A stretch of 64,000 bases of DNA from Circinella umbellata (taxonomy: Eukaryota > Mucoromycota > Mucoromycetes > Mucorales > Lichtheimiaceae), in the NCBI GenBank assembly GCA_025093555.1, contig JAIWNF010000026.1, positions 62,001 to 126,000 of the forward strand, in the 5' to 3' direction. This document shows, piece by piece, positions 32,894 through 45,685 of the stretch (its first letter is position 1; each line of letters opens with the position of its first letter). Made by a program: the position numbers and the translations under genes. The notes beneath the pieces are model-generated. The model saw only the letters and a list, made by a program, of their open reading frames with translations. It did not search any database and was not told the origin of the DNA.

Positions 32894-35284
32894 TTATTTT
32901 TGAGGTGGCCATTCAAGATCAACGTTAGTGACATCCAATTCAATTAGATCGGCGGCTTGTACACCTGCAAGTGATGCAAAATTGGGTTGTGTACGACCAA
33001 GGTCACCATGGATAAATTCTTTAATATATGTACCAGCTTGTGTATTCATAGTAACAACTGCAAAATGTTTTTCTGTCTCTTCTTTTGTATCTTCTCTGAC
33101 ATTAGCTGGTTTTGCAACTTTACAGAAATGAATTTCTTTTTCTCGAATAATTCCAGCTCGTCTGTATAATCGAATTATATTGCGGGACATAAAAATTAGA
33201 TAAACGTTGTTATTATCAACTGCTACTACCACTACAATATACTTGTCTCATTTTACCTTTGAAATACACGAGCAGGCGTGTTTTGTTGGATTTTGAATGG
33301 TTGTGATCCGGCTTTATTTACTTTATCAATAATTTCATTAGTTACTGGACTAGAAACCCAAACCAAAGCTCTATATATTTATATATTCTATATTAGTATC
33401 ATAGTAACCCTCCAAAAAATATAAGGTATATATATATATATATATATATATCCACCACCACCATCATTTTGATTTACCTATATGTTTTTCGTTTAAATTC
33501 TTCTCCTTCTTTGATTGTCTTTGTATCCGTCCTGCAAATAGATAAATAATCCATTGATTAACTAATTAGTAGATAATACTCAATAAATCTGATTATATAT
33601 CACATCCAGATTTATAACTTACTGTTTAATAGCTGCTAAATCCCGCAACTGCACATCATCTTTGGTTGGTAACGAATTGATTTCATCTTGCATAGCAGCC
33701 AACTCGTCCTTTTCAAATGTCACTCTATGTGGGTTTATTAATTCGCAATAAAAGGGTCGTCCGGTTCCAAGCATTCGAACATTTGCATCTTCTCGTCCAG
33801 AAGAAACAAATTTGTAATCTGGGAATAACGATAACAATACAATGATCAGTGATTTGGCATTTTTTTTGCTATTCCCATTCTCCCTCCCACTTAATCTCAT
33901 AGATAAATCTATGAAAATGATACATACCGTCTGCTCGATAATGTTTTTTGAGAGTTTCACATATACATTCGGATACACTATTTTCGGCCAACTTTTTACC
34001 CCTAATACTCCATGGTGTTTGACTATATTCTCGAGAATTCTTTAAATATCGTCCTGTTTATATATACAATCTTCTTGTTAATAAATAATTTACCACCTTT
34101 TCCTAATAAGATAAGATATAAAAGAAAGATTTCGTTTTTATATACTTACCACCCACAAAAGCTGCATCATGTACTAATTGCACCGACGATAATGTTGCTT
34201 TAATCGTTTGTGGTGCAGGTGGTATAGTAGTAAGCCTAAAGATATAGATCTTTATTAGCAAAACCATTAATCAGCTATTATTTGATAAATCAACTTACGA
34301 TCGTGCTTCAGTATTTTTCAATGCCTTGAGTGCTTCTGCAACAGTTGCTCGAGAATCACCCCAGATTTGTACTTTACCCTAATAACATATAGTCCGCGGT
34401 AAGTTAAGTTTATTCCTATTCTCTTTTACAACATATTGTGATGCAGTAATCCACTTCTGCTCCTTTCTCTATTTTTTTTTGTTATTTCCCTTCTATAACC
34501 AAAAAATGAATATTGAAATTTTTACCTTTCTTCTTTTTGTTCTCACTTTTAATACTGGCTTTTCTACTTGAGTCAAAAACATATGTTCTTGAGCTGTAGG
34601 TTCATGTTCAGTAACAACCGTCATCCTTAATGGACCATTATTCCATAATTCAACACCAAATTTATCCTTGATTTGTCCTGCAATGATAAACTTGAATGGT
34701 TCTTTTGGATCACGTGGACTTTCTATCAGTTTATCCATCTTGAGCATATCACTCAAATAAAATTGTAATAAACGATCTCGAGATAATAATCCAATAGGTA
34801 AAGTACAAGTCAAATTGATATTTTTGGTTTGATAATTTTCTTCTTCCAACCTTTTTCCAATATCGTCAACAAAAGTTTCTGCATATTGAAGCGCACCAAC
34901 ACATGCAGTACATACAAAGTCTTTCTCGTCGTTTTTTTGTTCAAGTAATTGAGAGAACAAAGAATTCAATTCCTATTATAATCATATATATATGTGTGTG
35001 CACAGGGAAAGAATGAATTGTTATTTTCTTTATCAAGTTGCTTGACCTCCAAACCACTTTTTTTTTCTATTAATCAAAGGGTATGTGTGTACCTGTTCAG
35101 AAAGAGCGTATAAGTCCAAGTCGCGAGCATTCAAAAAACGAAGACAACATCGGTAACAACAGTGAGTTTCAAGTAATATACGAATGGCTGAAAGTCCAGT
35201 GTCAAAGTATTTGTCCGAGTTATTTCCAATAGCAGCGTCTATAATACATTGTTTGATCGTTTCGACTGTTGTTATGGCTGACAT
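32894..35284 (-). CDS. tRNA pseudouridine synthase Pus10
   Basis: Nine exons (35284-35093, 34972-34526, 34378-34299, 34235-34150, 34053-33928, 33818-33623, 33531-33478, 33370-33257, 33161-32894) give 520 residues. The N-terminus has zinc-type cysteines (CCYRCCLRFLN, CTACVG). The C-terminal half carries the catalytic block SSGREDANVRMLGTGRPFYC, with the Asp in GREDANVR, and a conserved tail TYIKEFIHGDLGRTQPNFAS. Pus10 makes pseudouridine 54/55 in archaeal and some eukaryotic tRNAs and has other RNA roles in animals. Budding yeast lacks it. The promoter is shared with the pallidin-like gene, with only 148 bp between start codons. Confidence 0.92.
33426..33451. repeat. (TA)n microsatellite in a Pus10 intron
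   Basis: Thirteen TA units in the intron between the seventh and eighth Pus10 exons, followed by a short CCA repeat. Simple sequence only. Confidence 0.8.
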
Positions 35285-35432
35285 GACAGATCGATCGCTT
35301 TTTTTATTTTAAAGTTTCAAAAAAGACAAGAAAAAAAAAATTCACTACATATCTCAAAAAAAAATGAAGTCCGTTACAGTGAACAGTTGAACTTTTTTTT
35401 TTATTCTATTTCTTTTTCGTTCCTGCAAAAGA

Positions 35433-36359
35433 ATGGCCGACGTAAAAATACCTACAACAACGATTTGCCCAGAATCACATCTTTCTAATGACATTTCAAC
35501 ACAAATTATTGATATATTAAAACGATTGGAATCTCAACTTACACAACTTGGGTAAACAATCCTTAAGAAAAGAAAAAGAAAACACTTTCATGGTTATTTC
35601 ATTCATTAAAGGGACTCATTCTGAAACAACCACTTTTTTCTTGCGTATGTTATATATCGTTAGACAAGAACAACTTGAACTAAGCAAAACGATAACAGAA
35701 ACAGAAACCAAAAATGTACAAGACGAAGAAAAACTAACACAAATCAAAGAAACTGTATGTTTAGTATATATTTTTTATTATATCATTAAAAATATGTGTA
35801 TGACTAAATAATGCCCTTTAATGAAAAACAATAGATGGCACAAGTATCAACTTATTATACCAAATTATTATCTTTACGATCAACTATGTCAATGCTTACA
35901 GCACGATCAGTTCAATTACAACGACGAGCTGATAAACTTAAAGATACAAAAATACAATATCTGTCACAAATTGATACTATAAAGCGAACAGAACAAGCAA
36001 GGGACCACCACATTGCTGCTCGTATTGCAGTATCACCATCAACATCATTATCTAATCTGTCTCCTAGTGCAAGTAGCTCGTCATTAAAGCTACCTAAACA
36101 ACAAACAGGTCAACAAGAGCAACAAAAAGAGTCGACAACAACAACTCCATCACCATCATCATCATCATCACCTTCACCAATTCCACAACCATCATCATCA
36201 CTATCATCATTGAAAGCCTCACCTGTACCAAATCTTGCTGCTTCTGAACCTGTAATAGCGGTTGCTAAAAAGATTAAAAAGAAAAAACCCAAAGTACGCG
36301 AAGTTAAGATTGCTGAAGGAGGAACAAGTGAAGGATGGAGTCCAAAGAAAAAGAAATGA
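35433..36359 (+). CDS. pallidin/snapin-like BLOC-1 subunit (BLOC1S6-like)
   Basis: Three exons (35433-35551, 35664-35754, 35835-36359) give 244 residues. Residues about 25-130 form one long coiled coil (ILKRLESQLTQLGQEQLELS, then KLLSLRSTMSMLTARSVQLQ, RRADKLKDTKIQYLSQID), which follows the snapin/pallidin pattern of a Leu-Thr-[AE]-[RK]-Ser stretch before a basic helix. The C-terminal third is Ser/Pro-rich and ends in Lys-rich patches (KKIKKKKPKVREVK). BLOC-1 acts in endosome-to-lysosome sorting. The assignment rests on the coiled-coil pattern, so another coiled-coil adaptor is possible. Confidence 0.6.
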
Positions 36360-39300
36360 AATAAACAAATACCCCTACACCTTTATTATGACTATTATAT
36401 ATATTTGTTTTGTTAAACTTTTATAATCAGTGGGGGAACATTTAGACATGGACTCAAAGGATGTATGGATAGGTTTATACATCGGGATGAATGAGGAGAT
36501 GAACATTATAAATGGGAACAGTAGAAGATCGATCGTCAGACTTTGTTTTATCCAGCAATACTTTCATTCTCACTATATCATTCAAAACAGTTAAAATCAC
36601 ATTCGACTTATTGTGGTGTGCTCTAAACTATTAAATAATAATTAGTTACAGTCCATTAAATCAAATAGAATAGTCTACGAACAATAAGATGTATAAAACT
36701 TATGTTCCTATTAGTCATATATATAAAAAAGCCAGTACATTTGTTTTAATTATTCAATCCTTACATCTATGTTACAACAATGCATAACAATTCTATATGT
36801 TCTTAACTAGCTGCTACAATGAATAAGTTATTATTGTTTTTCCTAGCATCCTGTGTACGTATTATTTTTTTTTATTTAAAATTTTCACCTTCTCAAACAA
36901 TCCTTTCAGTATGCTTATAGACACTTAAACCTATATATTTATATGAGATACGTACTATTCTCGCCACACAGGAAATATATCTGACTTATATGGAAAGAAT
37001 GGACTATAGATATTGTTTAAGAATGCAGATTAGAAAAATACACTTGTTCAAGAACATGTTTTTATTCCCATTATACTAAGCGTACTTTTTAATAAGTATA
37101 TTGACCAAGAAGGATACATATCTGAAATAATAGTCGATCATACTAAATAAAAGACCAAATGTTTCACCACCAATACATAGTATGATCGTGTCTTGTATTT
37201 GACCGACTTGGAGTTCACGCATAATATAATGATTAGCCTTCTCCACTTTATTGTACTGTAAACTTGTTTTCAATAATCTCACACTTTGCAATTATGATAT
37301 GACGGTGAATTGATTATTTACTCAAACGTCTCACACATATAAAATTGAATTAATAGGTACGTATGGATATACGGAAGTCGTAATTTTTTATTTATTTATT
37401 ACTATTCTATAACTATCGAAATGCAATAATAATATAGTGAAGCGTTCAATGTGTGATTGAAGTACTTCGTATAAAGATATAAAATAAAGAAGAAATAATA
37501 CACTATGCTGTTGTATTTGAATAAAAGGTTATATAGTGTAGAATAGAAATATGGGTTGTGGGAGTTCTTATATTCAGGAATATTACGTCTGAATCCACAA
37601 AAGAGAAATCTTATAATGAGTTTAAGAGACTTTATGCTCAAAGAAAACTATTGTTAGATCAATTCAACTGTTAAAAAGACTGAAATATTTTAAAGGTAAA
37701 GATAGAACTAAAGAAAAGATTTTATTTGAAATTATTTAGGCTACTTATACTATTAGCAATGCCGGAAATGTGGCATTGCTTTGTCAGAAATATGACATTG
37801 CTTTGGCGGAAATGTGTCATTGCTCTGCCACAAATGTGTCTTTGCTTTGCCAGAAAAGTGGCATTGCGTGAGCCAACAAGATCACATAATGAGGTTACTT
37901 GTGACACTGTAATAATAATAGTGATAATTATGCTGGTATGAAAATGATTTTAATTTTTATACGTTACAATAGATTAGTCTGTTTAATAAAGAGTACATCT
38001 ATTTGATATAACGGTTCTGAATATTTCAAGAACAATCACTAGATCTTAAATAGAATACAATGTTAGCCCAACAGAAGTCAGTAAATTTAGATGCACTTTT
38101 CAGATAAAATATAAAATATTATATATCATCAAAATTAGATCTGCCTTTGTAAACTTAATTTTTGTTTGCATTATCTTATCTGTATTGTAACGGTGTCAAA
38201 AAGAACCTAGGATATGGCTCTCGTGAGAAATTAATATAGATACTATCAGTATTATTTGTACAGTGTCTACTATCCACTACATACATCAGCTATGTTTTAT
38301 CCCATCATTGTGTATTTATGCACCTACTATTTTGGATAACATACGTGCTACTTTAAATACTTATACGCACAGGTCGAAATAATTTTTTATATTTCATATA
38401 TAAAGTACTGGCTTCAGCAAGCATGATTATCAATCTTTTCCGACTAATTGAATTGCCAATATAATATATTTAATTTAAAATTGTTAAGTATCTTCTTCTG
38501 CCACTCTAGGCATAAAAGAAAAAAAACATTCGAGTTCTTCTGTATTAACTTTATGTATTGTTACTAGACAAACTTTTCATCTCAACAATGAATTGAGTAA
38601 ATCTAACCAACAGCAAGATATTCCCCCTTTCTGCAAAGTATAACTAGATCAAAGAATAACCAATATATAAATGTATTTTATTTTATTATATATCATCGAT
38701 TATTATTAACCACTTGGATGAAAATCAATATTAAACTTCTTTCAAGATATCCAGTTGACAGTTAAAAGAAATCTATACTAGTATATCAGTAGGAGTATGA
38801 ATTTATTCAATTAGGCTGTTACATGATGTCGAAACGAAAAAAAAAAACTCAAGGATCAACAACTACTAATGCGCACAAAATAAATTATACATACTTAGTA
38901 CTGTGAATATAATTACACCAATTTTAATCATTTTATATAAAAAGAAAAGCACATAGCGTATCAATTAATTATTATAATTTGATATCAATGAACTTAAGAA
39001 AGTCAACATTATATATTTCTCTCTAATATGTAAGGTCATGGAATTTCCAGAAGTCCAGTTTACCGGGGATATAACAATTGTTGCACAAGAATGAGCTTAA
39101 TTTACAAGCATTCTAGAGCAGTAAACAAGTGATGCTTTATTTTGAAAGAAATAAAACTTTCTTTTTAAAATGTAAAGAAAAAAGAGAGAGAAAGCTTTTA
39201 TTTGTAACACCATGGAATGAATGGATTTATCTATTTTTTGAAAGTAATGAAGTAGATAAAAAATGAGGAAGCTTGATGTATGCGGAAGGGAAAGAAGAGA

Positions 39301-39950
39301 CTATACTTGTCGGAAAAGGATTTACGGACTTTTTTTTTCTTTTTATTATATTACAATCTTCTTGATTTTCCTAGATGTCATTAAAAACCACGCTGTAGCT
39401 TACCAGATCAAGACTTTTAACGTGGATCCACGTTATGTCATCTGGTAAATTTCTCTATATATCATCCCCTAATATATCTTAGCTTTACTTTACACACATA
39501 TCCCCTCTCTCTTTGAGATATCTCTCTCCGCTACTATGTAAATCTTCTTTTTATTCTCTCTGCTTATATATCTTTTTATTTTATTTTCGCGATGTTCCAA
39601 AGTTCATAACCTTTTTTCCTTTTTCAGTTCTTTTTCTTTTCAAACTTTTGAGAAACACCCAATACAGGAAAAAATATAACCTTTTTGCTTTTTGTTCATT
39701 AGAAAAAAAAAAACCTATAGAAAATCGAGATAAACAATCATTCCATTCAATCTTTTTCTATCCTGCACTTATTATTCGCTTACCCAGCATCTTTCATACC
39801 CCCCCCTTCTTTTTTCCGCTACCTATTTATCTACTACATCATTTGTACTTTATACCCACATCACACTATTTTTATATAATATATAAGCACATCATAGCAA
39901 CATAACATAGCAGCCATCATTTATATTATACATATATACATCTAATAATA
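36360..39950. other. 3.6-kb gene desert
   Basis: AT-rich with no convincing open frame on either strand. Its one clear feature is an array of five 22-bp repeats at 37761-37870, listed separately. The last 400 bases hold long pyrimidine-rich tracts leading into the TBL-like gene and may be a long 5' leader. Confidence 0.6.
37761..37870. repeat. five tandem copies of a 22-bp unit
   Basis: Units start at 37761, 37783, 37805, 37827 and 37849, each exactly 22 bp, consensus GCCRGAAATGTGNCATTGCTTT. The copies differ at two to six positions with no length change. Within and across units AATGCC and GGCATT are inverted copies, so each unit can form a small stem or be a dyad binding site. G+C is higher than in the flanking DNA. 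No spacers between units, so this is not a CRISPR array. Confidence 0.85.
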
Positions 39951-41851
39951 ATGTATACTTCATTACTGCAACAAAAGTTATCAGCAGAACGATATCGTCC
40001 GCTTATATGTTTAGTCGCGATTCCAGGCTTAATCATGTTAGCCATGCTGGCGTGGTCATTTCAAAATGACACTGCTGTCATGTTGCCATCGACCAAGACG
40101 ATGCACAAAAAAAATGTATACTACCGAGGGAAACCTCTTAATGACGATATTGGAGAGAATTCTTGTTCGATCAAAGAATTCAATAAGGGTCAATGGGAAC
40201 ATGAACCTATTCAGAGCAAGGATCAAAAATCTTTTGAAAAAGAGATAGGATATCATTGCCACAAGAAGTTTCCTCATCAATGTTATAACCGCAACAAATC
40301 TGAATTGGATCGCAACAGACACATGTAATTTTTTTCCCAGCACTCCCCCTTTTTTTTTTCAAGACATGCAACCTTTTGTTTTCTTTCTTTTTTTTTCTTA
40401 ACCCCCTTATGCATGATCAATTTTTTTTTGATGCGGATGGTCCAGACATTTTTTGATTGTTATTCACAAAATGATGCTTCGATAACTTAATAATAACTAA
40501 GAACTTTTTCTTTATTAGTGTTGATTATACCTGGAAACCATCCGAATGTGATATCCTCGCAATGGATCCTCATGCACTTGCTAAACATTTGTCTGAACAT
40601 CCACTCCTCCTTATCGGCGATTCAATTACTCAACTTCAATTCGAATCTTTAAGCTGTCTTTTAGGTGAATACCTCAATGTACCAAAAAAGAGTGACAAGG
40701 CTCTTACAGGTGGTAATCCTCAAATTAAAGTAAGTCAATTAGTTTATAAAAATGAACAAGGGGATAAAGCATTAGCAATTGCTTTCATTCGGTCCGATAA
40801 TCTTGTTCGCTTGGGTGATTTTAAAGTATTGGATCCGCATGACGACCAAGGTACTCTTTTAAGCAAAGGCAGTAATTATCCATGGTATGTTGCAGATATA
40901 AATTACATTATTTTTGTTCCTTGATTAACTGGCAAATAGATGGGTATTAACAAGAGCATTATTTAATTATAATTAGGCGCCACTTGATACCTTACTTTGA
41001 TTATATTGTCATGAACACGGTAAATATTTATTTATGCTATTTTTTGTTATGCATCTGCATACTTAATGTATTTATTTTATAAAAAAAATTCACGCATATA
41101 TTTTTCTTTCCACTTTTATTGATCATTCTTATCTTTACAGGGTCCTCATTGGCGCTCAAATTTCAAATTTGGCCCAGCTCGTTCTCAAGAGGAACTTTTA
41201 AAAGCATATACTGCAGCTATGAATTCTGTGTTTGAAGCACTTAAAGAGGATGTTGAACCCCATCAACGAGTCTGGTTACGGACTACCCCTTTTGGCCATA
41301 CAGAATGTTCACAGTACTCCGTTCCTCAAGATATTGTCGTCAAACCATCAAAAGAACCATTTGAATGGAATATATTTGAACAATTTAATGAAGTTTATGC
41401 TGTAAGTGTTGTTGTTATTATTGTTATTGAATTATCTAAATATAAGACTATTAAAATAAATGATCTGAATACGGTTGCTTATAATTACATTATCATACAT
41501 ATCGTATAGCAATTGATTGCCAAGCAAGAAAATGATGAACGATTTCAATTATTGGATGTATCATTTACTGATTACCGTGGTGATGCTCATTCTCGTCCAG
41601 ATAAGGATTGTTTGCATTTTTGTTTGCCAGGTAAGCATTTTATTCTATTCTTGGAAGGTTGACGTTGTCATACGAAAGCATAATAAACAAAAAAATTATT
41701 AACTCCTTCCCGATTCACTCTTCTTGAATCCGAATTCTCGGTTCTTCTTTATTGTTTTACAGGACCCGTGGATGATTGGAATAGACTACTTTATCATGAA
41801 ATTTCTAAACTCACATATAAATCATATAACGAAACCATTAATAATCTTTAA
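39951..41851 (+). CDS. TBL/PC-esterase family Golgi polysaccharide O-acetyltransferase-like protein
   Basis: Six exons (39951-40324, 40519-40884, 40977-41019, 41141-41401, 41510-41630, 41763-41851) give 417 residues. A signal-anchor helix near residue 20-40 (LICLVAIPGLIMLAMLAWSF) makes it type II. The luminal domain has the esterase motif LLLIGDSITQLQFESLSCLL with catalytic GDS, and the C-terminal D-x-x-H motif DCLHFCLPGPVDDWNRLLYH, both hallmarks of the plant trichome-birefringence-like family and fungal/animal PC-esterase proteins. Plant members O-acetylate wall polysaccharides. Cys-rich N-terminal luminal parts (NSCSIKEFNKGQWEHEP) also match. The acceptor polysaccharide in this fungus is unknown. 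Confidence 0.85.
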
Positions 41852-42162
41852 ACCATCCATCCATCATCTCATATATTAATTACATTGTTCTCATCTATAA
41901 AAAAAACTTTCCATGCATTATTTATTCAATAACTTAATTATGACTCCTTTTTTTCCGAAATAGTGCTCAAAAAGCTGGGCGCATTTTCCTAAAAAAGGAT
42001 CGCACACGTCAGCTTTCGATCTAATTGGCTATAGCATTGCTTTTCTGAAACTGCACTTGCCTTTTTTTTAAAAATAAGATGTCTTTGACAACCTCCTCCA
42101 CACTTTTTTCTATTTTTTATATATACTTTTTCAAACCACAGCTAAAAGGAACCCCAATTTAA
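41852..42162. other. short intergenic spacer
   Basis: 311 bp between two genes on the same strand. AT-rich; only a pyrimidine-rich stretch before 42163 suggests promoter function. Confidence 0.5.
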
Positions 42163-44196
42163 ATGGTCACTTCAGTATCAGAACAAACACAACCCAATTT
42201 TTCTTCACTTCTTCCCACATTGCCAGCTACAATCCCTCCAACAAGTCGTCTTAACTTTCTTCGCAACTGGTGGCAACAATCGGAACGTACCGCTTCCATT
42301 GCCGAAGCAAGATTATTGCATCGAATTCCACTTTATGGGGCAAAGACTCCTCTTGTAGCTCGTGTTACTCGAGTTCCACTTGACGATCGTTCAAAAGACT
42401 TGGGTGAAAAAGGAGCACGACTTATAAATACGCTTCACTTGAGAGCCAATGATAAGGATGATCAATTTGACTTGAATACAGAAGTGGATATGAAAACATT
42501 TTCACAAGGTGTAAAAAGGGATGGAACAAAGAATTTGGTTTTGTGTCATGGTTATGGTGCAGGTTAGTATAGAGTAACTTTTATCTTCTTATATATGAAA
42601 AAGCTTAAATTTTTATTGATAAAAATTGATGATAAATTACATTTCAGGCCTTGGATTCTTTTACAGGTAAAAAAAAATTGGGAAGGGAGGGGAAATTTCA
42701 TGCGATATTAATAATAAAACCCGATGATTATTATACAGAAATTTTCAATCATTAGGTCAAATACCCAATTCCCAACTTTTTGCTATTGGTAAAGTTATTT
42801 AGAAGACTACAATATAATATATAGGATTCACTTTTATTACTACCTACCACTAACTAACCACTCATTGGTTTTTATATATAGACTTCCTGGGTATGGGTAG
42901 AAGTTCAAGACCAAAATGGACAATCAATCCAAAAAGAAACCAAACTTGGGACGAAGTCATTGATGATGTTGAAGAGCACTTTGTGGAATCATTAGAAGAT
43001 TGGCGTAAACAAGTTGGCTTAGATAAAATGACATTGATGGGACATTCGCTTGGTGGTTATTTTGCAACGTGCTATGCTCTTAAATACCCAAAACGTGTTG
43101 AAAAACTCGTTCTTATTTCACCAGGTAAAAACAATGAATACTAGTGAAAAAATCAAAGTAGTCATTTACGTTATACGAATATGTTCAGTTATAACTTATA
43201 ATATCTCTTGCAAATTATATAGCTGGTATTGCACAAGCGCCTCCAGAACAACAAGAACCTTCTGCTGATAAGAATGCAACTCCTCAAGAAGTTATTGATA
43301 AAGATGCAGCTCAATTGAATGCAAAAGTGCAAGCTGGTCAAGCAGAAACATTGGATGATGCTGCAACTCAAAATGATGGTGGTAATGATTCGGATGATTC
43401 TGAACCTCCACAACCTCGACGTAGGCTCCCTGGATGGGCAAAGTATTTATGGGACAAAAATGTCACACCGATGAGCATTGTTCGTACCATTGGGCCTTTT
43501 GGTGCTAGGTAATAATAACACTCTTAAAAAAATCTCTTTTGTGCTACTATTATCATGACCTTTCTGGAAAAGAACTACACTAAAAAGATAATTATTAATT
43601 ATTAGTTTGGTAAACACATATACATCAAGAAGATTTGCACATTTGGATACACCTGAAAGATACGATCTTTACGATTACATGTAAGATTTTCTTTTCATTA
43701 TCGTTAGCATTTAGTTTAATACTTTTAAGAAAGAGTTCGATTATCCTGACTGCATATTCATATCTCGATATATTTATTTATATAGCTATAATATCACTGC
43801 ATCTCATGGATCAGGTGAATATGCTTTAGCCGCTGTTTTGAAACCAGGAGCATTTGCTCGACGACCTTTATTTAATAGACTTTCTGAATTACAAATGCCA
43901 ACTATTTTTATTTATGGTGAATGGGGTAAGTGGTTTCTTCTTTTTCTTTTTTCTTAGTTTAATTGGGAAAAAGATATCCCATCTAAAACAAAAGTAAAAA
44001 TTGTTTGACTAATGTCATTATTATATTTAATAATATAGATTGGATGGATTATAAAGCAGCTGAAAAAGCAAAAGTAAATATGGAGGTTCCTGTTGATATT
44101 TTAAGAGTCAAATATGGAGGACATCATATGTATCTGGATAATCCGGACGATTTCAATGAAATGTTGACAAAAGAATTAGAAAATAGAGAGAATTGA
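42163..44196 (+). CDS. ABHD4/ABHD5 (CGI-58)/Cld1-type alpha/beta hydrolase
   Basis: Eight exons (42163-42562, 42648-42666, 42739-42788, 42882-43124, 43223-43508, 43606-43680, 43786-43925, 44039-44196) give 456 residues. Motifs in order: LVLCHGYGAGLGFFYRNF (oxyanion region), DFLGMGRSSRPKW, the nucleophile elbow MGHSLGGYFATCYALKYP with an intact Ser, and a C-terminal GGHHMYLDNPDDFN containing the HxxxxD acyltransferase motif and catalytic His. Animal CGI-58 has Asn in place of the Ser; yeast Cld1, a cardiolipin deacylase, keeps Ser as here. An acidic, Gln/Asp-rich insertion of about 60 residues lies in the cap region. It likely remodels phospholipids, perhaps mitochondrial cardiolipin. A 19-nt exon encodes part of GLGFFYR. 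Confidence 0.88.
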
Positions 44197-45685
44197 AATG
44201 AAACCAACATTTAGCGAGAATTTTTGAATAACACTTGTAAATATCATCATATACACCTTTATTATTATCAAATATATTTATCTTCTAGTTTTTTTATAAC
44301 AATTTTTTTTATCGATCAAATGTTTATAACTACTATGGATCAAAAGGTTGAGAAGGATGAGTTACTTGCCGAATAGATATCATGGGAGTCAGGATATAGA
44401 GACGAAGGTAAAAAAAAATGTAGTTTATTATATTAGTATACGGGCATCTTCTTGTATCATGAAAATCGTGTGTGCGACAGGCGGCAGTATAAAATCTTTC
44501 CTTTTCTGTTATACCGCTAGCAAAAAAAGCTAGAACAATATCCAAGCAATCCACCTGTACATACATATTTTACATTTCAATATTATATTCAACTGCAATG
44601 TTCTCTATCTGATGTATATATATATCTTCTGCTTATGTAAGCACTTCATTTTTTGTATAAAAAGAATATATATATAACCAGTTGGGTTACGTAGTTAGAA
44701 TAAAATAGTCAAAATTCAGCAGCAATGGAGCCAGATGCATTTTATATTTTAAAACTAATATCTTTAGTCTGTCATCAATCACATACGTATTGATAGTGCG
44801 ATATGGTAATGGATACAAATATTGATATAGATCGTTTATTACGAACTTATGATACTTAAAGATGAGCAGACAAGTTTTGTCATAATTATCAGAACTTACA
44901 CAGAAATACTATACGCATGTAAATGTTACTGGAATCTTTATTATAGCACTTATCTATTCCTAATGCAAGAGCATCATAAGGAGAAGAATCACAAGAAGTA
45001 CATTATAAATACAGATATGAGTGGTCTTGGTTGTAGAAGTTTTTATACATATTTTGTCCTCGTTTTATAAAGTAAAATACATATGGGGCTGTACTCTACT
45101 TATGTATTTCCATGCGTAGTGACAACTACTTCCATAGTAATATTTCTCTCTTATACTAGATTACCCATGTCATTAACTATAAGTTAATATATACTGCTAT
45201 ACTATATTGAATTGATAAGCAACTTTCGTATCAATAACAATAATCTTTGTGTATTTCCATAAAAAATATATTATATAAGAATACAACGTTAAATATCCAT
45301 AAATAAATCGAGTGCATTTATTCAGTGGTGCTCTTAAAAGAATAACTTACATATAATATACAATATCATATATAGCTAGCTTGATCATGATAAAGCAGTT
45401 GCAGCTCGTCGTTACGTAAGTGAAAATTATCATATAAATATACGTAATTTTTTCATCGATTAAGACAGTTTACTTTGAAAGTTCTTTGACAATACTAAAC
45501 AGGAAACGTACATCAATGCTATAAAGCTTTTCTCTTTTGCTCAATATATTCTTTAGATACCACATCGAAATCTTATAATTAGAGGTGAGACATAACTGTA
45601 TACATATTATATTATATAAAAAAAGAGTAAAATACGTTTTTATTTATCTACAAATGTTCGTAATAAAAACTACATGTAAGAAACA
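44197..45685. other. intergenic with one knuckle-family relic
   Basis: AT-rich spacer. The only coding signal is the degenerate knuckle fragment at 44435-44495 on the minus strand. No other gene seen. Confidence 0.55.
44435..44495 (-). pseudogene. relic of the CCHC-like knuckle family (copy 1)
   Basis: The minus strand reads RFYTAACRTHDFHDTRRCPYTN, which lines up with the C-terminus of the intact gene at 45686-46420 (LYCSICKTLDFHDTACCPKD). GATTTTCATGATAC is identical in both. The first cysteine of the motif is replaced by Thr. Upstream sequence in this frame is short and unlike the family's N-terminal domain, so only the tail survives. Confidence 0.6.

Noticed and set aside
37761..37870. CRISPR-like array
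   Set aside because: The 22-bp repeats abut without spacers and this is a fungal nuclear locus.
39263..39448. 61-codon plus-strand open frame upstream of the TBL-like gene
   Set aside because: No homology, and it lies in the pyrimidine-rich region that probably forms the promoter or leader.
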